NCBI GenBank assembly: GCA_900549105.1
Contig: URND01000039.1
Location: 1-22,686, forward strand
Direction of reading: 5' to 3'
From: an uncultured Eubacteriales bacterium
GTDB lineage: Bacteria; Bacillota; Clostridia; Lachnospirales; Lachnospiraceae
DNA: 22,686 bases
The position numbers were made by a program, and so were the translations under genes. The notes under the pieces were generated by a model that saw only the letters and a list, made by a program, of their open reading frames with translations, was not told the DNA's origin and ran no database searches. Shown here one piece after another: positions 14,712 to 21,942 of the stretch; the first letter of the stretch is position 1, and every line of letters begins with the position of its first letter.

Positions 14712-15569
14712 ATGTTTGGATATGTGGTTATTAATGAACCGGAATTGAAAATTAAAGATTATCGGGAATACAGGGGGGTATATTGCGGCTTGTGTCAGAC
14801 ATTAAAGCGCAAGTATGGCCCCTTTGGTCAATTATGCCTGAATAATGATATGACTTTTATGGCGATGCTTCATATGTCCCTTTATGAAGATGAGGAAACG
14901 GGAAAAGAGCGAATGTACCGATGTCTGCTGCATCCAATGCGTAAATTAAAAATATATGAGAATCCCTGTCTGGATTATGCGGCGGATATGACAATGGTTT
15001 TGAGCTATTATCTGTTCAGGGACCATTGGATGGATGACAGAAAACCCCAGGCCCTGGTGCAGATGCACTTGATTCAGGGGAAGGTCCGCAAGCTGATTCA
15101 CCGTTATCCGAGACAGTATCGGGCGGTGAAAAATTATGTTTTCCGGCTGGAGGCGGCGGAACGGTCCGGCGAGAAGGATTTGGATGTGCTGGCCGGGCTG
15201 ACGGGGACAATGCTCGGCGAAATTATGAACTGGAAAGGGGATATCTGGTCGGAGATGCTGGCGGATATTGGCTTTTATCTTGGAAAGTTCATTTATCTGA
15301 TGGATGCCTATGAGGATTTGGACCGGGATGTCAAGAAGCATCGCTTTAACCCGCTGGCGGCATACAGAAGCCGGCCGGATTTTGAAAAAAGAATGTTTTC
15401 CATGTTGGATTTGATGATGGCGGACTGCGCCCGGAGCTTTGAGAAGCTTCCATTGAGCTTAGATGTTGAAATTTTGCGGAATATACTGTATGCTGGAGTA
15501 TGGAGTAAGTATATAAAGATTAGGAACGATAAAAACAAAACGGAGGAAGTCAAGGATGAATCCTTATGA
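14712..15569 (+). CDS. DUF5685-family protein
   Basis: A 285-residue, mainly helical protein that I recognise as the uncharacterised family DUF5685 of Clostridia. Visible features: a start MFGYVVINEPELKIKDY, a cysteine pair Cys25/Cys28 in YCGLCQTLKRKYG, further Cys42, Cys71 and Cys86 that could bind a metal with it, and an acidic motif DAYEDLDRDVKKHRFNPL (198-215). The acidic motif looks like the second Asp-rich motif of squalene/phytoene synthases, which also ends in a basic residue plus an NPL/LP-like sequence; a matching first DDxxD motif is not clear. The ribosome site (AGGCGG) is moderate. Its end overlaps the J-domain gene by 14 bases, so the two proteins probably work together. No known reaction. 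Confidence 0.75.
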   Translation: MFGYVVINEPELKIKDYREYRGVYCGLCQTLKRKYGPFGQLCLNNDMTFMAMLHMSLYEDEETGKERMYRCLLHPMRKLKIYENPCLDYAADMTMVLSYYLFRDHWMDDRKPQALVQMHLIQGKVRKLIHRYPRQYRAVKNYVFRLEAAERSGEKDLDVLAGLTGTMLGEIMNWKGDIWSEMLADIGFYLGKFIYLMDAYEDLDRDVKKHRFNPLAAYRSRPDFEKRMFSMLDLMMADCARSFEKLPLSLDVEILRNILYAGVWSKYIKIRNDKNKTEEVKDESL

Positions 15570-16152
15570 TATATTGGGCGTTTCACCATCGGCGTCGGAT
15601 GAAGAAATCAAAAAAGCTTATCGAACTCTGAGCAGGAAATACCATCCGGATGCCAATGTGGGTAAGCCGGGGGAAAAGGCGGCCGAAGAGAAATTTAAGC
15701 AGATTCAGCAGGCCTATACTCAGATTATGAAGGAAAGAGAACAGGGATATAGAACCTATGGTTATCAAACCAATAACCAAACGGCCGGTGGGGATACGGA
15801 TACGGTGGAAATGCAGGCGGCGGCAAATTTCATTAACAGCCGGCGTTTCAGAGAGGCATTAAATGTCTTGGAGGGTATTCAGAATCGTAATGGCCAGTGG
15901 TATTATTTCTCTGCCATTGCCAATGCAGGGCTTGGCAATAATTTGAGGGCTCAGGAAATGGCCCGTCAGGCCATGGAAATGGAACCCAATAATGCTCAGT
16001 ATCAGATGCTTTGGCAGCAGCTCCAGTCGGGCCAGCAGTGGTATGGGAATATGGCTGGGAATTATGGCCGCCCGGAAATGTCCATGGATAATATATGCTG
16101 TCAGATTTTAGCGTTAAATATGATGTGCGGCTGCTGTTGCCGGCCGTGTTAA
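15556..16152 (+). CDS. J-domain (DnaJ-like) protein with TPR-like region and cysteine tail
   Basis: A 198-residue protein. Residues 1-62 are a J domain (YDILGVSPSASDEEIKKAYR) with the Hsp70-stimulating His30-Pro31-Asp32. A Gln/Asn/Thr-rich linker follows, then about 85-150 a TPR-like helical repeat (FINSRRFREALNVLEGI, ANAGLGNNLRAQEMARQAMEMEPN). The last 18 residues hold seven cysteines (CCQILALNMMCGCCCRPC), unusual for a cytoplasmic chaperone. It lacks the Gly-rich and zinc-finger regions of true DnaJ, so it is a specialised co-chaperone that likely directs DnaK to a client, perhaps the DUF5685 protein whose gene it overlaps by 14 bases. The start follows GGAGGAAG. The cysteine tail may bind metal, attach to the membrane, or act as a client-like tag; this is unknown. 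Confidence 0.85.
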   Translation: MNPYDILGVSPSASDEEIKKAYRTLSRKYHPDANVGKPGEKAAEEKFKQIQQAYTQIMKEREQGYRTYGYQTNNQTAGGDTDTVEMQAAANFINSRRFREALNVLEGIQNRNGQWYYFSAIANAGLGNNLRAQEMARQAMEMEPNNAQYQMLWQQLQSGQQWYGNMAGNYGRPEMSMDNICCQILALNMMCGCCCRPC

Positions 16153-16223
16153 ATAGGGAAGACTGTCTGGATAGATGTGGAAAAACGATACCTTCCAGTT
16201 ATTGTTCTATGAGTAAACTGAAT

Positions 16224-16252
16224 TGGACAGATTGTATTTATTTTAGTACAAT
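16224..16252 (+). promoter_or_regulatory. Sigma-A-type promoter for the CoA-transferase gene
   Basis: TGGACA (16224-16229), 17-base spacer, TACAAT (16247-16252); each box is one base from consensus. The start codon is at 16305, giving a leader of about 45 bases. No terminator is clear between this and the J-domain gene. Confidence 0.7.
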
Positions 16253-16304
16253 ATGAGCAAGTTAAGGATACAAGGGTAAGAACAATAGCATGGGAGGTAT
16301 TATT

Positions 16305-17858
16305 ATGGGAAAAATTATGAGCGCAAAAGAAGCATCGATGTTGGTTAAGGGCGGAGACACGATTGCAGTTGGCGGTTTTGTTGGATGTAACCATCCGGAG
16401 GAATTGACGGTAGCTTTGGAAAAACGTTTTCTGGCTACAGGATGTCCGAGAGATTTAACGCTAGTTTACGCAGCCGGACAGGGTGATGGCAAGGACAAAG
16501 GATTAAATCACCTTGGCCACGAAGGCATGTTGAAGAAGATTATTGGGGGACATTGGGGGCTTACACCGAAGCTTCAGAAGCTTGCGGTGGAAAACAAGGT
16601 AGAGGCTTATAACCTGCCGCAGGGCGTTATTACGCATCTTTTCAGAGATATTGCGGCAGGGAAGCCGGGAACCATTACACATGTTGGTTTAGAAACTTTT
16701 GTAGACCCTCGTTTGGACGGAGGAAAAATTAATTCAAAAACAACTGAAGATATAGTGAAACTTATCGAACTTGATGGAGATGAGTTCCTCTATTATAAAT
16801 CTTTCCCTATTGATGTGGCATTTATCCGGGCCACCTATTGTGACCCGGATGGAAATGCCTGCATGAGAAAAGAAGCAGTGACGCTGGAAAGTCTTTCAAT
16901 TGCCCAGGCGGTGAAGGCCTCCGGAGGCAAGGTTGTTCTTCAGGTGGAGAGTGTTGTTGAAGCCGGAAGTATTGACCCGAGACTTGTAAAGATTCCTGGA
17001 ATATATGTGGACGCCATTGTTATTTCAGAACCGGAAAATCATATGCAGACCTTTGGCGAGCATTTTAATCCGTCTTACTGCGGGGATATCCGTGTTCCGG
17101 TGGACAGCCTGAAACCGATGGAACTTGGAGTTCGCAAGATTATCAGCCGCCGCGCGGCGCTGGAATTGCAGAGCAATGCGATTATTAACCTTGGCATTGG
17201 AATTCCGGAAGGTATTGCCAGCGTGGCAAATGAAGAAGGCGTTAAAGGCCTGAAACTGACAGTAGAGTCCGGGCCGATTGGCGGTGTTCCGGCTGGCGGC
17301 AAGAGCTTTGGCGCGGTAGCGAATCCGGAATGTATTCTGGATCAGCCATACCAGTTTGACTTTTATGACGGCGGCGGCCTGGATATGGCGTTCCTTGGCC
17401 TGGCCCAGTGTGATGAAGCCGGCAACATTAATGTCAGCAAATTCGGACCGAAGATTGCGGGCTGCGGAGGCTTTATTAACATCACTCAGAATGCGAAGCG
17501 GGTTGTCTTCTGCGGAACATTCACAGCCGGTGGTTTGGAAGTTGCCGTTGAAAATGGCAAACTTCATATCCTCCAGGAAGGAAAGAGCCGCAAGTTTATG
17601 AATCATGTAGAGCAGATTACTTTCAGCGGTAAGTATGCACAGCGCCTGGGCAAAGATGTCCTTTATATCACTGAACGCGCTGTATTCAGGCTGACAAAGG
17701 ATGGCTTAATGCTCACAGAAATTGCACCGGGTGTTGACCTTGAAAAGGACATTCTTGCCCATATGGATTTTAAACCTGTAATTTCCAAAGATTTAAAATT
17801 GATGGATGACTTCATTTTCCAGGGAGAATTGATGGACCTTTCTAAAAAAATTGCATAA
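16305..17858 (+). CDS. Acyl-CoA:acetate/propionate CoA-transferase
   Basis: A 517-residue family I CoA-transferase with both halves fused, the size of Clostridium propionicum propionate CoA-transferase and E. coli YdiF. Visible motifs: VKGGDTIAVGGFVGCNHPEELTVAL in the first half; in the second INLGIGIPEGIASVANEEG and LTVESGPIGGVPAGG, where Glu321 is the expected catalytic residue that forms the enzyme-CoA thioester. The C-terminus has TEIAPGVDLEKDILAHMDFKP. It moves CoA between acids such as acetate, propionate, butyrate or lactate in anaerobic fermentation; the exact pair cannot be read. I chose 16305 because GGGAGG lies upstream of it; the ATG at 16290 overlaps that site. It is a single-gene unit with its own promoter and terminator. 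The symbol pct would fit but is not proven. Confidence 0.9.
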   Translation: MGKIMSAKEASMLVKGGDTIAVGGFVGCNHPEELTVALEKRFLATGCPRDLTLVYAAGQGDGKDKGLNHLGHEGMLKKIIGGHWGLTPKLQKLAVENKVEAYNLPQGVITHLFRDIAAGKPGTITHVGLETFVDPRLDGGKINSKTTEDIVKLIELDGDEFLYYKSFPIDVAFIRATYCDPDGNACMRKEAVTLESLSIAQAVKASGGKVVLQVESVVEAGSIDPRLVKIPGIYVDAIVISEPENHMQTFGEHFNPSYCGDIRVPVDSLKPMELGVRKIISRRAALELQSNAIINLGIGIPEGIASVANEEGVKGLKLTVESGPIGGVPAGGKSFGAVANPECILDQPYQFDFYDGGGLDMAFLGLAQCDEAGNINVSKFGPKIAGCGGFINITQNAKRVVFCGTFTAGGLEVAVENGKLHILQEGKSRKFMNHVEQITFSGKYAQRLGKDVLYITERAVFRLTKDGLMLTEIAPGVDLEKDILAHMDFKPVISKDLKLMDDFIFQGELMDLSKKIA

Positions 17859-17888
17859 ATTGTTATAATCATAGCTTTGCCTATGCAC

Positions 17889-17938
17889 GGGCGGTTTCTC
17901 AACGAATATTTACGTTGGGGGGCCGTCCTGTTTTTTTT
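17889..17938 (+). terminator. Rho-independent terminator after the CoA-transferase gene
   Basis: A 16-bp stem (17889-17904 with 17913-17928, several G-T pairs, 8-base AT loop) is followed by eight T at 17931-17938. It lies 30 bases after the stop codon. The strong extended -10 sequence TGTTATAAT at 17861-17869 sits just before it. Confidence 0.88.
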
Positions 17939-18026
17939 ATTGGGGAAAATGAAATTCGGATGTCAGATTTTTACAGGCTGCTGCGTTATAATTATTAGAG
18001 TACTCAATAAGGAGACAGGAGGTAAA

Positions 18027-18554
18027 ATGAAGATGCTTGCAGATAGTGAAAAACTGGAACGGTTGTTTCAACTCTATGAAAAGAAAATGTATGGAACGGC
18101 CTTTCAGATTTTAAAAGATGTGGGACAGGCTGAGGATGCTGTGCAGGATGCTTTTCTTCGGGTGATGACACATTTGAATCAGATAGAATCTCCGGAATCT
18201 GTGGAAACTAAGCATTTTATGATAAAGGTCATTCGGTCGGCTGCTATAGATATATATCGCAGGAACCAGAGGGAAAAGGGAAATGTTATATATGACCCGG
18301 AGGATATGTTAAAGAATCAGAAGGCCAGTAATGAAAGTGGGATTGACATTGTGGAGAATCGGCATGTGATTCAAAGAGTTCTTTTGGCGCTGGATGAGAA
18401 ATACAGGGAAGTTCTTGAACTGAAGTGTTATTTTGGCCTGAGTCACAGGGAAATTGCCGTACTCCTGGAAATCTCAGAGGATACGGTGGCAAAGCGGTAT
18501 GAGCGGGCAAAAAAGATTGCAATTAAGATGATAGGGGATGGTGCAGGTGTGTAA
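18027..18554 (+). CDS. ECF-type RNA polymerase sigma factor
   Basis: A 175-residue sigma-70-family protein with only regions 2 and 4. Region 2 is about 8-75 (ERLFQLYEKKMYGTAFQILKD, then AEDAVQDAFLRVMTHL and the -10-binding VIRSAAIDIYRRNQRE). Region 4 is about 115-172 (LLALDEKYREVLELKCYFGLSHREIAVLLEISEDTVAKRYERAKK). The start at 18027 follows AGGAGG with 4 bases between; an ATG at 18033, ten bases away, is the alternative. A frame open from 17877 runs through the preceding terminator and is not real. A TATAAT at 17987 could be its -10 box, but no good -35 is present, so it may be read by itself or another special sigma factor. It ends 1 base before its probable anti-sigma factor. Confidence 0.92.
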   Translation: MKMLADSEKLERLFQLYEKKMYGTAFQILKDVGQAEDAVQDAFLRVMTHLNQIESPESVETKHFMIKVIRSAAIDIYRRNQREKGNVIYDPEDMLKNQKASNESGIDIVENRHVIQRVLLALDEKYREVLELKCYFGLSHREIAVLLEISEDTVAKRYERAKKIAIKMIGDGAGV

Positions 18555-18555
18555 A

Positions 18556-19947
18556 ATGAATAAAGAAAAGTTTCTATATACGGTCAGCGAAGAAAGTATT
18601 TTGAAAAGTTGGGATAATGATACATTTGAGGACCACGAGTTTTCACAAAGCTATTATCAATTTCGGGAAAAATTAATTCAGAAGGCCGGAGAGGGAAAAG
18701 GCGAACAGGAAAATAATAAACAAATGCCGGTGCATGAATTGAAGCCTGAGAAAAAATGGTACAGACATCCCGTGGGCGTTGCTGCTGCAATTGCTGCGGC
18801 TATTATCCTTTCGGCAGGCGCCTGCGCGCTTTCCGGCCTGTTCCGTATCAAGTCTCAGGAGCATACCGGAGAAAATGGGGCGTATACTTATGAATTTGAA
18901 GCGGCCGGCGTCAAAGATGGTGTTGCAGTTCAGCCGGTGCGCCTGGTGCCGAATTATATTCCGGAAGGTTATGAATATCTGCAGGAACATTTTAAGAATT
19001 CGGATGAAATGAAGAAATACAAAAATATGAGCGGAAGAGGGAAGTTATCGATAGCACTGATGAATACTTATACCAGCGAAAGTTTTAATTATATTTCTTC
19101 CGTGGAACATGTAGAAATGAATGGTGTAAAAACGGATATTCTTACACAAAATGCGGATACCGGGGATTCCTATATTATTATCATGTTCTATGAAGAGCTG
19201 GGACAGGTTGTGACAGTTTTTGGGCGTGATGGCATTTCGCTGAAGGAGACAAAAAAAGTTGCTGAAAATCTTGTTTTAGAGCCGACGGGAGAAGAAACTT
19301 ATCAGGCTTTTTCTGAGAAACGGACAACCTATAAAGAGAAGCCTGTCATAGTTAAAGAAGGAAGGCAGGTTCAGATTGGAGAGCCCATGACTTATGAAGA
19401 CAGTATTGACGGTGAAAACCTGTCTTTTACAGTAACGGACATTGAACTGAGAGATAATATATCGGGACTTGAACAGAAATACTTCGTAAATTATGAAGGA
19501 ATTTTATCTCTGCTGGATGCGAATGGAAATTTTGCCGTATATGAGCAGAAGGAATCCGTGTGGGAGAATAATGCCCTGGTAGAAAAGAGCCTTGGGGAAA
19601 GGCATCTTGGATTTGCCTATATCACGGCAGAGATTAAAAATCTGTCTGAAGGGGAAGCAAAAGATAATTTTGTCTGGGGCAGATTGATTTATGAAGACCC
19701 GGAAACCGGAGAAGAAGAAAAAGAGTTCTTGAGTGGCGTGAGCAGTGAGTGTGTTTATTATGACGGGTCGGATTATGACGATGTCGCAAACGGTAAGCAT
19801 ATATTTGCTTCGGATTTTGAAACAGGAGAAACCCGAACAGTTCATTTGGGAGTCATTTTCATGAAAGAGCGGCAGGATGAAGCATATTTGAAATTCTTTG
19901 ATTGGACAAATGTGACCGATGACTGTTATGTTAAACTCATACCATAA
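18556..19947 (+). CDS. Membrane anti-sigma factor (DUF4367-like)
   Basis: A 463-residue single-pass protein. The N-terminal 70 residues are charged and cytoplasmic, suited to holding the sigma factor; residues 73-95 form one membrane segment (HPVGVAAAIAAAIILSAGAC); the rest is extracellular. About 110-215 (VRLVPNYIPEGYEYLQEHF ... MFYEELGQVVTVFG) resembles DUF4367, found in many Clostridial anti-sigma proteins. The segment from about 255 to the end is a second beta-rich domain (YEDSIDGENLSFTVTDIELRDN, YITAEIKNLSEGEAKDNF) of the DUF4179/DUF5643-like kind. It starts 1 base after the sigma factor stop, behind a weak AGGTG, so translation is coupled. It probably releases the sigma factor upon an envelope signal that I cannot identify. 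Confidence 0.82.
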   Translation: MNKEKFLYTVSEESILKSWDNDTFEDHEFSQSYYQFREKLIQKAGEGKGEQENNKQMPVHELKPEKKWYRHPVGVAAAIAAAIILSAGACALSGLFRIKSQEHTGENGAYTYEFEAAGVKDGVAVQPVRLVPNYIPEGYEYLQEHFKNSDEMKKYKNMSGRGKLSIALMNTYTSESFNYISSVEHVEMNGVKTDILTQNADTGDSYIIIMFYEELGQVVTVFGRDGISLKETKKVAENLVLEPTGEETYQAFSEKRTTYKEKPVIVKEGRQVQIGEPMTYEDSIDGENLSFTVTDIELRDNISGLEQKYFVNYEGILSLLDANGNFAVYEQKESVWENNALVEKSLGERHLGFAYITAEIKNLSEGEAKDNFVWGRLIYEDPETGEEEKEFLSGVSSECVYYDGSDYDDVANGKHIFASDFETGETRTVHLGVIFMKERQDEAYLKFFDWTNVTDDCYVKLIP

Positions 19948-19953
19948 ATAAAT

Positions 19954-20024
19954 GGGGGCTTTGTGACATATACTGGGAATACTGTGTAAGCAGCTTTTCT
20001 AATATGTGCAAGGCTCCCCTTTTC
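19954..20024 (+). terminator. Long structured hairpin after the anti-sigma gene, probable terminator
   Basis: Outer stem 19954-19964 with 20008-20018 (11 bp, three wobbles), a bulged G at 19965, then a 6-bp ACATAT/ATATGT extension (19966-19971 with 20002-20007) and a 30-base apical loop that can hold a small CTG/CAG hairpin. Only four T follow (20020-20023), so termination may be partial. The loop is larger than in ordinary terminators, which leaves room for a structured RNA. Confidence 0.55.
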
Positions 20025-20037
20025 AAATGAAAGGGGG
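20016..20037 (+). repeat. Second hairpin sharing bases with the one before
   Basis: CCCCTTTTC (20016-20024), loop AAAT, GAAAGGGGG (20029-20037): 9 bp with one wobble. Its left arm uses bases 20016-20018 of the preceding stem, so the two compete at their border. No T-run follows on the plus strand. Confidence 0.6.
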
Positions 20038-20048
20038 TAGTGTAAAAT
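20020..20048 (+). promoter_or_regulatory. Possible promoter for the Nudix/HAD operon
   Basis: TTTTCA (20020-20025), 17-base spacer, TAAAAT (20043-20048). The -35 match is weak (4 of 6) and overlaps the hairpin. The leader would be about 36 bases. Confidence 0.33.
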
Positions 20049-20090
20049 ATAAAATGGATATAAAATGATGAGATGGAATGGAGCGATAGA

Positions 20091-20708
20091 ATGTTTGAGG
20101 AACTGCGGGGGCGCAAGCCGTCGTTGATTGATATGGGAAGTTATCGGCGCTCAGCGGTGGTAATACCGCTGATTAAAACGGAGAGTGGATACGAGGTGCT
20201 TTTTGAAGTGCGGGCAATTGGCCTGAAACACCAGCCCGGGGAGATATGTTTTCCGGGAGGCGGCTGTAATAGGGATGAAGCGGCGGAAGCGGCCGCCCGC
20301 CGGGAAATTTGTGAGGAATTATTGCTTTCGCCGGAACAGATTCGGCTTGAAGCGCCGATGGATATTTTTATATCGCCTTTTAACATGATTATTTATCCTT
20401 ATCTGGGGACGCTGAGAGGATATCAGGGGACTTTCAGCCGGGATGAAGTGCTGGAAGTATTTACAGTGCCTTTGCGGTTTTTTATGGAAAATGAACCGAG
20501 AATCTACTATAATAATGTGTATACGGAACCGCCGCATAATTTTCCGTGGGACAAGGTTCAGGATGGGTATAAATATCGCTGGAATACCGGAAAGTATCCG
20601 GTTGCATTTTATGAATATGAAAACCGGGTTATCTGGGGAATTACAGCGCGGATTATGCGAAGTGCTGTGCAGATTATGCGGGATGCCGGATGGGAGACAG
20701 AAGAATGA
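20091..20708 (+). CDS. Nudix hydrolase, CoA pyrophosphatase type
   Basis: A 205-residue Nudix enzyme. RRSAVVIPLI opens the fold; VLFEVRAIGLKHQPGEICFPGG matches the CoA-specific extension found in CoA pyrophosphatases (NudL and yeast Pcd1); the Nudix box follows as GGCNRDEAAEAAARREICEELLL, with the metal-binding Glu residues (REICEE) intact but Leu where the usual Gly stands (EExG). It likely splits CoA or acyl-CoA to 3',5'-ADP and phosphopantetheine in the cytoplasm. I chose ATG 20091 because GGAG lies 7 bases ahead; ATG 20073 is in frame, adds six residues, and has only a weak ribosome site. The next gene overlaps its stop by 4 bases (ATGA). Confidence 0.88.
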   Translation: MFEELRGRKPSLIDMGSYRRSAVVIPLIKTESGYEVLFEVRAIGLKHQPGEICFPGGGCNRDEAAEAAARREICEELLLSPEQIRLEAPMDIFISPFNMIIYPYLGTLRGYQGTFSRDEVLEVFTVPLRFFMENEPRIYYNNVYTEPPHNFPWDKVQDGYKYRWNTGKYPVAFYEYENRVIWGITARIMRSAVQIMRDAGWETEE

Positions 20709-21121
20709 AAATGAAAAAGATAAAGAAAAGTACGATTGTGGAAGCTCAAAAACGGAAAAAGAAAATTCTTGAATTTTATTATATGACGCCGGAAAAGACG
20801 GATGCCAGGGAGTTGATGTCATTGGTAAAATCCGTGGATGCGGAGCAAGTGGATATATGGCCGGAATTAAATTTGATGGAAGTGGTTCTGGACAGCGATT
20901 CGCTTATTTTTCAGGATGGGCGGGAGTGTTTTGTCGACCCTTTGGATTTAGAATTCATTGAGGAGAGGAAAGTCCAGTCCATCTATGTGGTCAGCTATGA
21001 AGAGGGAGATTCGGTGAAGGCCCGGACGGTTATTAAAGAAATCATGGAAGCCAAAGGCGGATTTTTGTGCAGCGATACGGAAGATTTTGAGCCGATGTAT
21101 ACAGTGGATACGATTTTATAA
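20705..21121 (+). CDS. Hypothetical protein, family not recognised
   Basis: A 138-residue soluble protein that I do not recognise. The first 25 residues are very basic (KMKKIKKSTIVEAQKRKKK); the rest is acidic and mixed alpha/beta, with segments FYYMTPEKTDARELMSLVKSV, WPELNLMEVVLDSDSLIFQD and QSIYVVSYEEGDS, and an acidic C-terminus. There is no signal, membrane segment or cysteine motif. Its start overlaps the Nudix stop (ATGA) and GGGAGA lies ahead; in-frame ATGs at 20690 and 20711 are alternatives. The YjjG-like phosphatase gene follows after 29 bases. The strongly split charge suggests binding to nucleic acid or to another protein, but that is a guess. Confidence 0.75.
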   Translation: MKMKKIKKSTIVEAQKRKKKILEFYYMTPEKTDARELMSLVKSVDAEQVDIWPELNLMEVVLDSDSLIFQDGRECFVDPLDLEFIEERKVQSIYVVSYEEGDSVKARTVIKEIMEAKGGFLCSDTEDFEPMYTVDTIL

Positions 21122-21150
21122 TATAGAATGATTTTTGCGGAGATGCTTTT

Positions 21151-21864
21151 ATGAAATACGATATTTTACTTTGGGATATTGATGGAACACTGATGGATTT
21201 TAAGCGGGCGGAAGCCAAAGCGCTGAGCCAGAGTCTCAGGGAGGTTGGCGTGGTTCCGACAGAAGAACTTATATCTGAGTATTCCCAAATTAATATTTCT
21301 TATTGGAAGCGTTTGGAAACGGGGGAGCTGACAAAAGAAGAAGTGCTTCTTGGCCGTTTTGTGGAGTTCCTGGGGAAAAAGAAGATAAAGGCTGACCCTA
21401 AAACTTTTTTGATGAGTTATGAGGGACATCTCAGTCATGCCTGGTTTATACAGGATAATTCCCTTGAATTGTGCAGGAAGCTGAAAGAGAAAGGGCTGCG
21501 GCAGTACGTGGTTACGAATGGCTGGATTGATGTTCAAAAGACAAAGCTGAAAGAATCCGGTTTTGACAAAATTATGGACGGCAGCTTTATATCGGATGAG
21601 CTTGGCGTTCCAAAGCCTAAAAAGGAATTTTTTGAAGCCTGTTTTGAGCGGGTATTCGGAAGTAAGGAACCATCGAAGTCGGAGTTGGCCCGTGTATTGA
21701 TTATCGGTGATTCTCTGACCAGCGATATGAAGGGCGGTGTGAATGCCGGAATTGCCTGTTGCTGGTATCGGGCAAAAGGCGAGGTCAATACGGAAAATAT
21801 TTCAGTGGATTACGAAATTGAGGATTTGTGGCAAATCTGGAACATTTTAGAAGAAACCATTTAA
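21151..21864 (+). CDS. HAD-family hydrolase, YjjG-like nucleotidase
   Basis: A 237-residue haloacid-dehalogenase phosphatase. Motif I is LLWDIDGTLMDF with Asp9 as nucleophile and Asp11 as acid/base; motif II is YVVTNGW; motif III is the Lys in VPKPKKEFF; motif IV is VLIIGDSLTSDMKGG. A helical cap (about 18-90) lies between motifs I and II, as in the YjjG subfamily, which removes phosphate from non-canonical pyrimidine nucleotides. The size fits (about 225-235). It starts after GCGGAGA and is the last gene before a bidirectional terminator. Together with the Nudix enzyme it suggests a small clean-up unit for damaged or excess nucleotide-type molecules. The exact substrate is not visible. Confidence 0.88.
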   Translation: MKYDILLWDIDGTLMDFKRAEAKALSQSLREVGVVPTEELISEYSQINISYWKRLETGELTKEEVLLGRFVEFLGKKKIKADPKTFLMSYEGHLSHAWFIQDNSLELCRKLKEKGLRQYVVTNGWIDVQKTKLKESGFDKIMDGSFISDELGVPKPKKEFFEACFERVFGSKEPSKSELARVLIIGDSLTSDMKGGVNAGIACCWYRAKGEVNTENISVDYEIEDLWQIWNILEETI

Positions 21865-21894
21865 TTTCAGTGCAAAATTTTTGTGGTAAAATAT

Positions 21895-21934
21895 AAAAAC
21901 GCCTTTGGGCCAGCGTTGGCTTTCGGGCGTTTTT
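21895..21934. terminator. Bidirectional terminator between convergent genes
   Basis: AAAAACGCC (21895-21903) pairs perfectly with GGCGTTTTT (21926-21934), with an inner GCC/GGC mini-stem (21909-21911 with 21918-21920). A-runs on the left and T-runs on the right let it stop both the HAD operon from the plus side and the methyltransferase gene from the minus side. Confidence 0.9.
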
Positions 21935-21942
21935 GATTTTTG

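Noticed and set aside
17877..18026. 50-residue N-terminal extension of the sigma factor
   Set aside because: The open frame passes through the CoA-transferase terminator; AGGAGG directly ahead of 18027 marks the true start.
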